Below are positions 27,181 to 36,372 of a stretch of DNA of 54,703 nt, one piece after another. The translations under genes were made by a program, and so were the position numbers. The stretch is taken from the NCBI RefSeq assembly GCF_900142225.1, contig NZ_FRAD01000019.1, forward strand, positions 1 to 54,703, read 5' to 3'. Within the stretch, counting starts at the first letter, position 1; every line of letters begins with the position of its first letter. Under the pieces are notes generated by a model, which did not search any database, had not been told where the DNA came from, and worked only from the letters and a program-made list of their open reading frames with translations. Source of the DNA: Hathewaya proteolytica DSM 3090. Lineage in GTDB: Bacteria; Bacillota; Clostridia; Clostridiales; Clostridiaceae.

Positions 27181-27374
27181 AATCATCACTATCAATAATA
27201 CTAAAGGCATGGACATACCTAATAAAGTTTCATGTAGGCTTTGTAGGATTTCTATGTTTAATTTTAATATACTTTCACTCTTTATAAGTTAAATTTATAC
27301 TTTTATATAATTTAGCGTGCCGTGAATTTAATTGAGACTATATCCGCATAACTTGAAATTATCACAATTCCAGG

Positions 27375-27505
27375 TTATCGTTGTACCCCTTTGTTATAGT
27401 TGTATGCCACGTTATCACTCTGTATTCACCATTATCATTGTATTCACACTTATCATTGTGCTCACCATTATTATTGTATTCCTCGTTATCACTGTCATTG
27501 CCAAA
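27375..27505 (+). repeat. Degenerate 18-bp tandem repeat, noncoding
   Basis: About seven imperfect units resembling TTATCATTGTATTCACAC in a row. The array runs straight into a minus-oriented dispersed repeat at 27486-27515, whose CACTG end looks like a continuation of the last unit. The open frame across it is a by-product of the period being a multiple of three. Confidence 0.7.
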
Positions 27506-27515
27506 AGAGCCATAT
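27486..27515 (-). repeat. Dispersed intergenic repeat between the DnaA-box region and hydrogenase
   Basis: TTATCACTG-TCATTGCC-AAAAGAGCCATATA, GGCAA-middle subtype. It is separated from the hydrogenase terminator by about 70 bases. Confidence 0.7.
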
Positions 27516-27585
27516 ATATATGGTTTTGTAGAAAGATAACTTCTAATGGTGTGTAGAATTAAAGGTTGTACACCCTTCCCGTACT

Positions 27586-27616
27586 AAAAAAGCACCTCGA
27601 AATTCGAGATGCTTTA
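27586..27616 (-). terminator. Terminator of the hydrogenase operon
   Basis: Minus-strand AAAGCATCTCG, AATT loop, CGAGGTGCTTTTTT: an 11-bp stem and T run 36 bases after the hydA stop. Confidence 0.9.
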
Positions 27617-27651
27617 AAGTTAGAAACTTTCTTTATATATATTCAAACTTA

Positions 27652-29379
27652 TTATTTTGGCATATTCCATCCGGTATGATCTGTATGCAATAATTTGTGA
27701 GCTAAATGTGACAATGGCTCTCCAAGATATGATTTGTAACATTCCTGGATGGCTGGATTTTCATGAGAAAATCTCAAGTTATTGTGTTTATCTAATCCGT
27801 ATAAAACTTTAGCTCTTTGTCCTGCTAGTTCCTGACCATCATGAATTGGCTGTCCACCACCATTGACGCATCCACCTGGGCAGGCCATAACTTCTACAAA
27901 GTCATATTGAACTTTACCGCTTATTATAGCATCCATAAGCCTTCTAGCATTTGCAAGTCCGCTTACTACAGCTACCTTCACAGTAACATCTGCAATTTTA
28001 AATTCAGCTTCCTTCCAAGCGTCCATTCCTCGAACTTCTTCGAAGGCATCTGCATCGGGATTTTGTTTTGTAACTAAATAGTAGGCTGAACGAAGAGCTG
28101 CCTCCATTACTCCACCTGTAGCTCCGAAAATAACTCCTGCTCCTGTATGCGTGCCTAACGGCTCATCAAATGGGACTTCTTTTAGATTCTCTGCTTTTAT
28201 ATTATAGCTCTTAAGCAGTCTTACTACTTCTCTAGTTGTAAGAACCACATCTACATCCTTGAAAGCTTCCGCATCATTTATATTTGGAATGTCACATTCA
28301 TGCTTTTTAGCAAGACATGGCATTATTGACACACAGTATATCTTTGATGGATCTACATTAAGAAGTTTTGCATAGTAGGATTTTGTTATGGCTCCGAACA
28401 TCTGCTGTGGTGATTTAGCTGAGGACAGATATTCCACCATGTATGGGTATTCAGATTTTACAAATCTTACCCAACCCGGACAGCAAGACGTAAACATTGG
28501 CATTCCACTTTTCTTTATCTCAGGAAGCTTTTCAATAAACTCACTTCCCTCTTCCATGATAGTAAGGTCAGCTGAGAAACTGGTATCAAAAATATAATTA
28601 AAGCCGACTTTTCTAAGACCATCCACAAGCCTGTTAACAGTGGCATTTTCCCTTTCTAACCCTAGCTGCTCTCCCCATGCTGTTCTAATAGCCGGAGCAA
28701 TTTGTACTACTGTTATTAAATCTTTATTCTCAATAGCCTCTATAGCTCTGTCCACATCGTCTCTTTCCCTAAGTGCAGCAACTGGGCAGTGAGTAAGACA
28801 TTGTCCACATAAACTACAATTTGCCTCTTCTAATTTTACATTATTTGAGACATCAACTGTAGTTCTTGCACCTGTATTTACCACATCCCACACTTTAAGA
28901 CTTTGAACCTTGTCACAGATTTGTACGCAACGCATACATTTTATGCATTTTTCAGCATTTCTGATAAGTGGAAAATTCTCATTAAAAGAGGATTTTTCTA
29001 TGATACTTTCATAAGGAACATCGGTAATATTTAAATCTCGAGCAATTTTCTGCAAAGAACAGTTGCCACTTCTTACACAAGTTGCACACTTGAAATCATG
29101 TTGCGATAAAATTAGCTTTACATTAGTTTTTCTTACTGTTCTAGCTTTGTTACTATTGGTATGAACCACCATACCTTCTTTCACCGTATTATTGCAGGCA
29201 GTTACAACCCTATCTATGCCTTCCACTTCAACAACGCAAACCCTACATGCCCCTATTTCATTTATTTCTTTTAAATAACAAAGTGTCGGTATCTCTATTC
29301 CAGCTGTTCGCGCTGCGTCAAGAATAGATGTTCCCTCTGGTACTTCTACGTTTATGTTGTTTATAGTTAACTTTACCAT
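27652..29379 (-). CDS. hydA: [FeFe] hydrogenase, CpI-type domain set
   Basis: 575 residues, the length of C. pasteurianum CpI. It reduces protons to H2 (or oxidises H2) in the cytoplasm. N-terminal 2Fe-2S ferredoxin domain (CYLKEINEIGACRVC...ACN). His-Cys3 cluster site HDFKCATCVRSGNC near residue 100. Two 4Fe-4S sites CIKCMRCVQIC and CSLCGQCLTHCPVAAL at ~145-205. The three H-cluster motifs are intact: TSCCPGW, MPCLAKKHECD and ACPGGCVNGGGQP. It overlaps the upstream oxidoreductase gene by 7 bases, so the two are translationally coupled. The electron partner is therefore probably that NAD(P)/FAD protein as well as ferredoxin. A terminator follows. Confidence 0.96.
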   Translation of the reverse strand: MVKLTINNINVEVPEGTSILDAARTAGIEIPTLCYLKEINEIGACRVCVVEVEGIDRVVTACNNTVKEGMVVHTNSNKARTVRKTNVKLILSQHDFKCATCVRSGNCSLQKIARDLNITDVPYESIIEKSSFNENFPLIRNAEKCIKCMRCVQICDKVQSLKVWDVVNTGARTTVDVSNNVKLEEANCSLCGQCLTHCPVAALRERDDVDRAIEAIENKDLITVVQIAPAIRTAWGEQLGLERENATVNRLVDGLRKVGFNYIFDTSFSADLTIMEEGSEFIEKLPEIKKSGMPMFTSCCPGWVRFVKSEYPYMVEYLSSAKSPQQMFGAITKSYYAKLLNVDPSKIYCVSIMPCLAKKHECDIPNINDAEAFKDVDVVLTTREVVRLLKSYNIKAENLKEVPFDEPLGTHTGAGVIFGATGGVMEAALRSAYYLVTKQNPDADAFEEVRGMDAWKEAEFKIADVTVKVAVVSGLANARRLMDAIISGKVQYDFVEVMACPGGCVNGGGQPIHDGQELAGQRAKVLYGLDKHNNLRFSHENPAIQECYKSYLGEPLSHLAHKLLHTDHTGWNMPK

Positions 29380-31208
29380 TTTTCTATTCTTCCTCCTCTG
29401 AACACTCCGTATCCAAAATGATCACATCTAAGGCATCTGTTAGCTTCCTGACATGCCTCTTCACAGCTCATGCCAATCTCGGCAAGTTCAAAATCATTTA
29501 CACGGTCTTTTGAATCTCTTTCTTTAACAGAGACCCTTCCACATTTTAATTTATCATCGAAGTTAGCTTCCGGTATTTCTACATCACATGTAATTTCATG
29601 GTTAAATCCAAGGTATTCATCTATATTGGCCGCTGCAACTTTTCCAGCTGCAATAGCCCTTATAACTGTAGCTGGTCCAGTAACGCAGTCTCCACCTGCA
29701 AAGATTCCCTTAAAGTTCTTGATTTCACTGCAGCTAAGTGCTTCTATGGCACCACGTTTAACAGGAATTCCGTAATCTTCAAAGGTCTTTGATTGAATAC
29801 CTTGTCCTACAGCAACGATGATTAAATCGCATTCAATTTTTTTCATTTCAGCATCTGCATTGACTACACCCGGTCTATCATTCTTTATTTTGCTTATCAT
29901 CTGAGGTTGAACGTGAAGGTATTTTACATTAGAATTTTCATCTGTCTCAATTTTTACAGGAGTCATCAGTTCATAAAGTTCGCACCCTTCTGCTATAGCA
30001 CCTTCTATTTCATCTGGAAGTGCTGTCATGTCAGCCTTTCTCCTTCTGTACACAATGCTAACGCTCTCTGCACCAAGTCGGACCGAGCTTCTAGCTACGT
30101 CCATGGCTACATTTCCACCACCAATTACCACGATTTTCTTTCCAGTGTAATCTGGCTTATCTCCGTCGCCGATGTTTCTAAGCATTTCCACTGCTGAAAT
30201 CACGCCCTTAGCTTCTTCCTCGCCTTCGATTCCAATCTTCTTGTCCGTGTGCGCTCCTATGGCAATATATATAGCATCATAATTATTCTGCAGTTCCACC
30301 ATGCTAATATCTTTTCCAACAGAAACTTCCTTGTGAACCTCAATACCTGCTGATAATATGGCATTTATATCTCTCTCAAGCAATTCTCTTGGAAGTCTAT
30401 AGTTTGGAATTCCATAGCTAAGCATTCCACCTAATCGCTTTCTTTGTTCATAAATAGTTACATTGTGCCCCATTAATGCCAAGTAGTATGCAGCACTTAG
30501 ACCACCAGGTCCTCCGCCTACAATAGCCACCTTTTTTCCTGTATTTTCTGCACATGGTGGTATAGGAACCTCTCCTGCATTGTCCACAGCCACTCTCTTA
30601 AGACCCCTTATATTCACCGGATAATCCAACATACCTCGTTTACACCTGTTTTCACATGGATGCTCACAAATAAGTCCGCATACAACAGGCATAGGGTTGT
30701 CCTTTCGAATTAACTTAACAGCATCTGCATATCTACCTTCCCCAACTAAAGAAATATATCCTGGAATATCAACTCCAGCTGGACATAGTGCTTTGCACGG
30801 AACAGGCTGATTACTATTGCATATACATCTGTTGTGGTTTATGTGCTCTTCAAAATCCTCTCTGTAGCCTTCCATACCTCTTAATACCATAGCTGCTGCC
30901 TCATACCCAATGGCACAGTCAGAAGAAAGATAAATGCTCTCCGCTGTATTCTTAATCAAATCAATTGTCTCAAGAGTAGCACGTCCATCAAGGACGTCAT
31001 CAAATAATTCAGAAAGTTGCCTTAACCCTATTCTACATGGTACACATTTACCACAAGTTTGTGCTAAACACATTTTAATAAAAGCACCTGTTAAATCAAC
31101 AGGACACAAACCTGGAGGACTTGCTACGATTCGTCGTTCTAACGCCTTATAAAGCTTTTCCACCGTAATCTGAGCCTTATTTTCAGTTACAATACTCAAT
31201 CTACTCAT
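29373..31208 (-). CDS. NuoF-tail/GltD-like FAD-NAD(P) oxidoreductase, hydrogenase partner
   Basis: 611 residues. Residues ~1-115 resemble the C-terminal 4Fe-4S region of NuoF/HydB-type subunits (CGKCVPCRIGLRQ, with SSDCAIG as the fourth ligand). Residues ~125 onward are a complete GltD-like module: cysteine motifs CKALCPAGVDIP and CGLICEHPCENRCKRG, FAD-binding VAIVGGGPGGLSAAYYLA, NAD(P)-binding IVVIGGGNVAMDVARS, and a C-terminal GGDCVTGPATVIRAIAAGK. The typical NuoF flavin domain is absent, so this is a fusion. With hydA overlapping at its 3' end, it likely passes electrons between NAD(P)H and the hydrogenase, possibly with ferredoxin (bifurcation). The cofactor preference cannot be read by eye. 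Its start is 45 bases from the preceding ABC ATPase gene. Confidence 0.85.
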   Translation of the reverse strand: MSRLSIVTENKAQITVEKLYKALERRIVASPPGLCPVDLTGAFIKMCLAQTCGKCVPCRIGLRQLSELFDDVLDGRATLETIDLIKNTAESIYLSSDCAIGYEAAAMVLRGMEGYREDFEEHINHNRCICNSNQPVPCKALCPAGVDIPGYISLVGEGRYADAVKLIRKDNPMPVVCGLICEHPCENRCKRGMLDYPVNIRGLKRVAVDNAGEVPIPPCAENTGKKVAIVGGGPGGLSAAYYLALMGHNVTIYEQRKRLGGMLSYGIPNYRLPRELLERDINAILSAGIEVHKEVSVGKDISMVELQNNYDAIYIAIGAHTDKKIGIEGEEEAKGVISAVEMLRNIGDGDKPDYTGKKIVVIGGGNVAMDVARSSVRLGAESVSIVYRRRKADMTALPDEIEGAIAEGCELYELMTPVKIETDENSNVKYLHVQPQMISKIKNDRPGVVNADAEMKKIECDLIIVAVGQGIQSKTFEDYGIPVKRGAIEALSCSEIKNFKGIFAGGDCVTGPATVIRAIAAGKVAAANIDEYLGFNHEITCDVEIPEANFDDKLKCGRVSVKERDSKDRVNDFELAEIGMSCEEACQEANRCLRCDHFGYGVFRGGRIEKW

Positions 31209-31253
31209 AATTATCTTTCCTTTCTAATTAATTTCCTTGTACTGCGATAATTT

Positions 31254-31859
31254 TCATATGCTTTCTATATTAATAATCCGGCCTGGATTTATTAACTCAA
31301 TATCCTCTTTATCATGTGTTACAATGAACATGGTTCTTTTTCCCTTATTTTGCAACACATATTGTACTACCTTTTCTTTTGTCCTTCTATCTAGTCCCTT
31401 AAAAGGCTCATCCATGCAGATAACATCACTCTCAGCCATCATAGCCTTTATTATTTCTACCCTTCGCTTCATACCACCACTTAAGGTTTTACATATATTA
31501 TGGCAAATCCCCTTAGGCAGTATGGTTTCACAGGCTTTTTCTATTTCCTCACGAGAAATTCTTTTGCCTTGCTTCTTATCTACAACGATTTTGATATTAG
31601 TCATCACCGAGAATTCCTCTAAAAGTCTATCTTCTTGGAACACAGCGGAAAACTCTTTATCAAAAAGGCCTTCAATGGTTCCTTCATAATCCTTATCCAA
31701 TCCCATGAGTATATTTAGAAAAGTAGTTTTACCAACACCTGATGGCCCCATCACAGCAACAACTTCACCCTCTTCAATAGAAAAGCTAAGTTCTTTGAAT
31801 AATATTTTATCGTAAGATTTTCTTAATTTCTGTACTGTTATTATGGATTCACACCTCAC
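31254..31859 (-). CDS. ABC importer ATPase, nitrate/sulfonate/taurine type
   Basis: 201 residues, somewhat short for the family (usually ~240-260). Walker A GPSGVGKTTF near residue 40, signature LSGGMKRR, Walker B VICMDEPF followed by KGLD, and a switch His in FIVTHDKED. It powers the adjacent permease and binding protein. The RQE-type Q-loop is AVFQED. The short C-terminus lacks a regulatory extension. It lies 28 bases after the permease gene and 45 bases before the hydrogenase oxidoreductase gene, with no terminator seen between. Confidence 0.88.
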   Translation of the reverse strand: MRCESIITVQKLRKSYDKILFKELSFSIEEGEVVAVMGPSGVGKTTFLNILMGLDKDYEGTIEGLFDKEFSAVFQEDRLLEEFSVMTNIKIVVDKKQGKRISREEIEKACETILPKGICHNICKTLSGGMKRRVEIIKAMMAESDVICMDEPFKGLDRRTKEKVVQYVLQNKGKRTMFIVTHDKEDIELINPGRIINIESI

Positions 31860-31887
31860 CTTTTAAGCAGAATTTCACTGAAATCTA

Positions 31888-32679
31888 CTATTTAGTTCTA
31901 GTTCCATACATTCTTTTTTGCAGAATTAACATTATTTTATCTATAATCCTCTCGGAAATATAACAGATAAATATAATTAAAACTGTCCACGCAAGCAACT
32001 CATCCATATTTAAATATAGCTTTGAAAGATAAATCTCCTCTCCAATGCTATCTTTTGTAACACCAATAAGTTGTGCCGCTATACCTGCCTTTATGGCCAT
32101 GCCAACTGTGCTCCTAAAAACCACCCTTAATTCACCCAAAATACACGGAATATATAGATATAAAAACCTGGTGAATTTACCCACTCTATAAATTTTGAAC
32201 ATATCGATTATTTTTTTATCTATATTTAATATGGCCTGAACTAAGCTGTAGTAAGTAACGGGAAACACCACCATAAATGATATAATGCCTGTTGCCATTT
32301 CCGAAGAAAATATAACAAGAACCAAAACTATAAAACACGCCACAGGTACTGACTTCATAACAGCTACCACTGGAGATACTATCATTGCCCATATCTTGCT
32401 TCTGCTTGCAAATACAGCACACACTACTGCAGTTAAAGTGGAAATGCACAACCAAACCATTATGTCCACCATGGTTTTGAAAACGATAACATAGGTTTGT
32501 GGCGTTCTCATTAATGTTGCCAGTGCAGATATTGTGTCAACGGGCCCAGGCAACAATATAGCTTCATTTACAATCAAAGATGCCAACTGCCATATTCCAA
32601 GCCAGCACAACCCAATTATTACTTTTAAAAATGATGGTGTTTTTCCATTTACCTTAATTTTCTTTGTAATAGAAGTCAT
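31888..32679 (-). CDS. ABC importer permease, SsuC/TauC type
   Basis: 263 residues, six hydrophobic helices, with the BPD_transp_1 EAA-like loop near residues 175-195 (KKIIDMFKIYRVGKFTRFLYLYIP). A PxxxGA-like conserved stretch is replaced by a sequence typical of the NMT1/sulfonate group. The start overlaps the end of the binding-protein gene by 26 bases, and a GGAGG site lies 13 bases upstream. It forms the membrane channel for the solute captured by the downstream-named lipoprotein. Substrate unknown. Confidence 0.87.
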   Translation of the reverse strand: MTSITKKIKVNGKTPSFLKVIIGLCWLGIWQLASLIVNEAILLPGPVDTISALATLMRTPQTYVIVFKTMVDIMVWLCISTLTAVVCAVFASRSKIWAMIVSPVVAVMKSVPVACFIVLVLVIFSSEMATGIISFMVVFPVTYYSLVQAILNIDKKIIDMFKIYRVGKFTRFLYLYIPCILGELRVVFRSTVGMAIKAGIAAQLIGVTKDSIGEEIYLSKLYLNMDELLAWTVLIIFICYISERIIDKIMLILQKRMYGTRTK

Positions 32680-33688
32680 CTCTAGGTAATTTCCCTCCTA
32701 CAGAGGCTTTGTTTGAATTATAAAGTGTGGTTAGGTAACCCTCTAGCTTTTTGTTCATCTCGTCACCTGTTATACACACAAGGTTACAATAAGGCAAAGC
32801 TTTCTTTGCAATAGCAGCTTTTACAATATCGTATTTTTCTATAAGATTTGCAGCTTCATCAATATTATTCTTAGTGAATTCAACTGATTTCTTCTGCTCT
32901 TCCATAAACTTATTCACAAGCTCTTTATGCTGATTTAGAAAATCCTTTCTAACCACTGTTACAGCAGTTACCATGCTGCTCTCTCCATGCGATGACTTCT
33001 CCCAACATTCTGTAAGATCTAACACTATCTTTAATTTGTCGTTATTGTTAAGCGCTACCGTCGTAAATGGTTGTGGTAATATTCCCACACTATCCTTATT
33101 CACCTTTAATGCAGCAACCACTTCCGTAGGTTCAGATTTGAACTCTATTTTAACCTTTTCAAGCTGTACCCCATTTTTTTCAAGCAAATACTTAAGTGAA
33201 TACTCTGGAACTGTTCCCTTTCCAGTCATAAAGACGGTTTTTCCTTCTAAGTCTTTTATGTCCTTTATATTGCTTGATTCAGAGACACCATACAAAACCC
33301 CTAGTGTATTAACATTTAGTGCCACAATATTGCCTTTAGTTTTTTCATAAAGCACTGCAGCCAAATTAGCTGGAATACTTGCCATATCAACCTGTTTCTT
33401 TACAATTAGTGGAACGATTTCATCAGCTGAATTGTACATATTGAAACTTACATTGATTTTTTTGTCCTCCAAAAGTTTTACAATACCCATAGAAGTTGGT
33501 CCTTTTAATGCAGCAAGCTTTATTTCATCAGTGTCCGACTTATTGACGGCATTCTCCTGCTGTTTTTCATTGCTACCGTGGGATATATCCTTTGACTCTT
33601 TAGAGCCAGTGCATCCTACAAATATAGGTATCATAAGACACAACCCAGCAACAATGCAAATCTGTTTTTTTAGCCATTTAGTTGTCAT
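32654..33688 (-). CDS. ABC importer substrate-binding lipoprotein, NMT1/SsuA-like
   Basis: 344 residues from ATG 33688, preceded by AGGAGGG. The open frame extends 48 codons upstream but that part is AT-rich leader. Lipoprotein signal ending in FVGC (Cys about residue 23). The mature part fits the NMT1/periplasmic-binding type II fold: LAALKGPTSMGIVKLLED, VPLIVKKQVDMASIPANLAAVLY, LEGKTVFMTGKGTVPEYSLKYLL. These proteins bind sulfonates, nitrate, thiamine pyrimidines and similar ligands; I cannot choose. First gene of a probable operon that continues into the hydrogenase pair, which hints that the ligand is connected with redox or cofactor metabolism (inference). Confidence 0.85.
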   Translation of the reverse strand: MTTKWLKKQICIVAGLCLMIPIFVGCTGSKESKDISHGSNEKQQENAVNKSDTDEIKLAALKGPTSMGIVKLLEDKKINVSFNMYNSADEIVPLIVKKQVDMASIPANLAAVLYEKTKGNIVALNVNTLGVLYGVSESSNIKDIKDLEGKTVFMTGKGTVPEYSLKYLLEKNGVQLEKVKIEFKSEPTEVVAALKVNKDSVGILPQPFTTVALNNNDKLKIVLDLTECWEKSSHGESSMVTAVTVVRKDFLNQHKELVNKFMEEQKKSVEFTKNNIDEAANLIEKYDIVKAAIAKKALPYCNLVCITGDEMNKKLEGYLTTLYNSNKASVGGKLPRDDFYYKEN

Positions 33689-33946
33689 AATTTCCCTCCT
33701 TTTCTTTTTGTTTTTTTTGTTTTCCGTTTTACTTTTATAATTATTCCCAATTAAACTCCCGTAAACTATAGATTTTTTATATAATACGTATGTATATAGA
33801 ATTATAACAAATATACATGGTATTTTAAACATATCTTAATTTAATTATAACATTGTTTTTATTTCGATTTTATTACAATAGTTTTAATTTTTTGATTTTA
33901 AGTCAACTCCACACCCCAGTATATCCTTATATGATTTCAGCTTCCT

Positions 33947-34222
33947 AAGGCTCTTTTGTAGAATACAGTGATAGAACATTGTTAGTTTCATCTCCGTAAA
34001 TCTATATGGCTCTTTTGTAGAATGCAGTGATAGAAATACTGTCACTGTTATTGTCACAAAAGCCGCATGGCTTGTGCGCCTGTAAAAATTTTTTGCTGCA
34101 GGCGAATTTTTACTTTATCACTGCCATTGCCATAAGAGCCGTATGGCTAACGCCTATAAATATATCTATGGGCTTGAAGCGTAATTTTACTCTATCACTG
34201 TTATCGCCATAAGAGCCATATG
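33947..34222. repeat. Cluster of five dispersed intergenic repeats
   Basis: Copies at 33947-33974 (+), 34003-34032 (+), 34041-34070 (-), 34116-34146 (-) and 34192-34222 (-). The first two have the TAGAA middle; the last three have TTGTC or GGC-type middles. Plus copies lie near the ABC-importer promoter side, minus copies near the bceB terminator side, giving a divergent arrangement. One copy is fused to a GC-rich GCCGCATGGCTTGTGCGCC segment that also occurs after the copy at 19940. Confidence 0.8.
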
Positions 34223-34233
34223 TCTGGCAGGAT

Positions 34234-34285
34234 AAAAAAAGGAAGATGTCTTGAAGAAATTTTCTTTCTTTTGGAACACCTTCCC
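34234..34285 (-). terminator. Terminator of the bceAB-like transcript
   Basis: Minus-strand GGAAGGTGTTCC arm pairs with the AGACATCTTCC arm around an AT-rich loop and is followed by TTTTTTT. About 40 bases after the permease stop. Confidence 0.75.
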
Positions 34286-34326
34286 TTGGGGAAATTTAAT
34301 TTATGCGACCTATGAGTTTGTTTTGT

Positions 34327-36372
34327 TTACAAGTTTGCTTTGTTTACAAGTTTGTAGTAAGTTTTTGCAGTAAGTGCGTATACTATGCCATAAGCAATGG
34401 TGAAGATTAAAACTGTTCCCACTGTACAAATTATAAATAATGAGGTTTTAGTAAGACCTAACATTAACAAAAGTTGTCTTATTATTCTAAAGGCAAAACA
34501 TATGTGCACTATGGCTACGATGATTGGCAAGAAAAATACAGTGAGTATCTGGCTATGAATTACCTTTTTTACTTCTTTATCTCCCATACCTACTTTTTTC
34601 ATCATATCAAATCTGCTTCTATCTTCATACCCTTCTGATATTTGCTTATAGTATATAATCATCACTGTGGTTATAAGGAACAAGATTCCCAAGAAAACAC
34701 CTATGAACAAAAGACTGCCATACATGTTCATAAAATTCTCTCTTCCACTGTAAATATCGCGAACATCTCTCACATGGGCAATACCGGCATCATTAAGCAC
34801 ATCTCTCAGATTGCCAATGAAAGCTTTTTTGTCAGCCATGGAACCGCTAAGATCAAACTTGTAATTATACGTTACGGATTGGGTTCTATAACTTCCTTCT
34901 TTTGATTTATCGTAGTAAGCCAAGGCTTCCATTTCGTTTAGTGTTGGAACTACCAACACTTTTACATTCACATAATAATTTGGAAGGCTATCACAAAATT
35001 CATTAGTAAGTTTTTTCTTTATAGTGTACTTCTTCTCAATATTGCTCTTTATTAAAATAGTATCGTAGTCATACTTCGATTTCTCAGATGTTAAGATAAT
35101 AGCTTCCTGTGCCCCTAATGTTTCTTTAGAATTATTGAGTTTATTATAATCGTCAAGGTTCATCACAATTACATTGGACATATTATTTATATCACTTAAA
35201 GCCATAGATTTCGCAACGTTATGTGTCTCTTTATTGTACTGCATAATAAGATTTAGCATATAAAAATCCTGCACATTATCAATCTTCACATTGTGCTTTT
35301 CTGCTTGCCTCTCCATGGTTTCCTTTATAAGATTAGTATCATATGAACCAGGATTGTGATTTTGCAGTTTATCCATGTTTGGCTCGTAGTTATAGCTAGT
35401 AACTATATCCCTATCATATTGCATCTTTAGCATATCTTCGAGACCCATGTAAAGTGATACTGTGGTGGATAATGTCACAAGAACCATGGTGCTTAAAATA
35501 CATATACTTGCAAGTCCTGCGGCATTTTTCTTCATTCTGTAAATCATACCCGATATTGTTATAAAATGAGTTTTGTGATAATAATATCTTTTGTTAGATT
35601 TCATTATTTTTAGTACAGCAATACTTACTGTAGTAAATAAAAGATATGTTCCTATTATTACGAGAATTACTGCAATTAAGAATGTGGACAGTGCCTCCAT
35701 GACATTCTTACAAGTCATGGCTATATAGTAACCTGTTCCAAGGGTTCCAAGGCCTAATAGGGTAATAATCCACTTTGCTTTTGGCTCGCGCTCACCCACA
35801 TTGGTGCTGTGAAGCAATTCAATAGGTTTCAAAAATATTACTCGTATTCGATTATATATGATTAAAAGAATAAACAATACTCCAAATAAAATTGAAGTAA
35901 GTATTATAGCAAATCCTGAAATTGAAAACTCCATGGGAGTTTTAATTTGAGCTAGTTTTATGAGGATTAGAAACATTAATTTTGCAAGTAATGCCCCAAA
36001 AAATATGCCCAAAACTATACTTCCAATTCCTATAAAAAACGTTTCCCAAAAAAGTACTTTTCCAATATGCTTTTTATCCATGCCAAGAACATTGTAAAGC
36101 CCTAATTCTCTTGTTCGCCTTTTCATTAGGAAGCTGTTGATGTAGAAAATAATTAATATAGAGAAAAATCCGATGCACCAAATACCCATGTAAAGTATTG
36201 AAGAAACTTCTCTGGCACCAGAAAAATTTGAATTAGCTGTCTTAACCGTTATAGAAGTTAATATATAAAACAAAGATGCCATAACCATGGCTGCCAGTAA
36301 AAATGGGAAATACATATTTTTATTTTTCTTGATATTGCTTAATGCTAGCTTGCTGTACATAAATTTATTCAT
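34327..36372 (-). CDS. BceB-type ABC transporter permease (FtsX-like, antimicrobial peptide resistance)
   Basis: About 681 residues from ATG 36372 (MNKFMYSKLALSNIKKN), with GGCGGTGA upstream; a start three codons earlier is also open. Ten predicted helices with two FtsX-like domains (residues ~60-180 and ~560-670). The large extracellular domain (~310-540) between helices 7 and 8 is diagnostic of BceB permeases, which recognise cell-wall-active peptide antibiotics and their lipid complexes. It overlaps the ATPase gene end by 8 bases. Together with the adjacent sensor kinase and regulator it makes a flux-sensing detoxification module. Ligand unknown. Terminator at 34234-34285. Confidence 0.9.
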   Translation of the reverse strand: MNKFMYSKLALSNIKKNKNMYFPFLLAAMVMASLFYILTSITVKTANSNFSGAREVSSILYMGIWCIGFFSILIIFYINSFLMKRRTRELGLYNVLGMDKKHIGKVLFWETFFIGIGSIVLGIFFGALLAKLMFLILIKLAQIKTPMEFSISGFAIILTSILFGVLFILLIIYNRIRVIFLKPIELLHSTNVGEREPKAKWIITLLGLGTLGTGYYIAMTCKNVMEALSTFLIAVILVIIGTYLLFTTVSIAVLKIMKSNKRYYYHKTHFITISGMIYRMKKNAAGLASICILSTMVLVTLSTTVSLYMGLEDMLKMQYDRDIVTSYNYEPNMDKLQNHNPGSYDTNLIKETMERQAEKHNVKIDNVQDFYMLNLIMQYNKETHNVAKSMALSDINNMSNVIVMNLDDYNKLNNSKETLGAQEAIILTSEKSKYDYDTILIKSNIEKKYTIKKKLTNEFCDSLPNYYVNVKVLVVPTLNEMEALAYYDKSKEGSYRTQSVTYNYKFDLSGSMADKKAFIGNLRDVLNDAGIAHVRDVRDIYSGRENFMNMYGSLLFIGVFLGILFLITTVMIIYYKQISEGYEDRSRFDMMKKVGMGDKEVKKVIHSQILTVFFLPIIVAIVHICFAFRIIRQLLLMLGLTKTSLFIICTVGTVLIFTIAYGIVYALTAKTYYKLVNKANL

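Noticed and set aside
27170..27300. A minus-strand frame ending MSMPLVLLIVMIILAVAMIYC, reminiscent of a small hydrophobic type I toxin.
   Set aside because: No ribosome site, no terminator or antisense promoter could be seen, and hydrophobic frames arise easily in AT-rich DNA. Left as a possibility only.
27332..27556. A 74-residue plus-strand ORF of hydrophobic residues.
   Set aside because: It is the translation of the 18-bp tandem repeat and a dispersed repeat, with no ribosome site.
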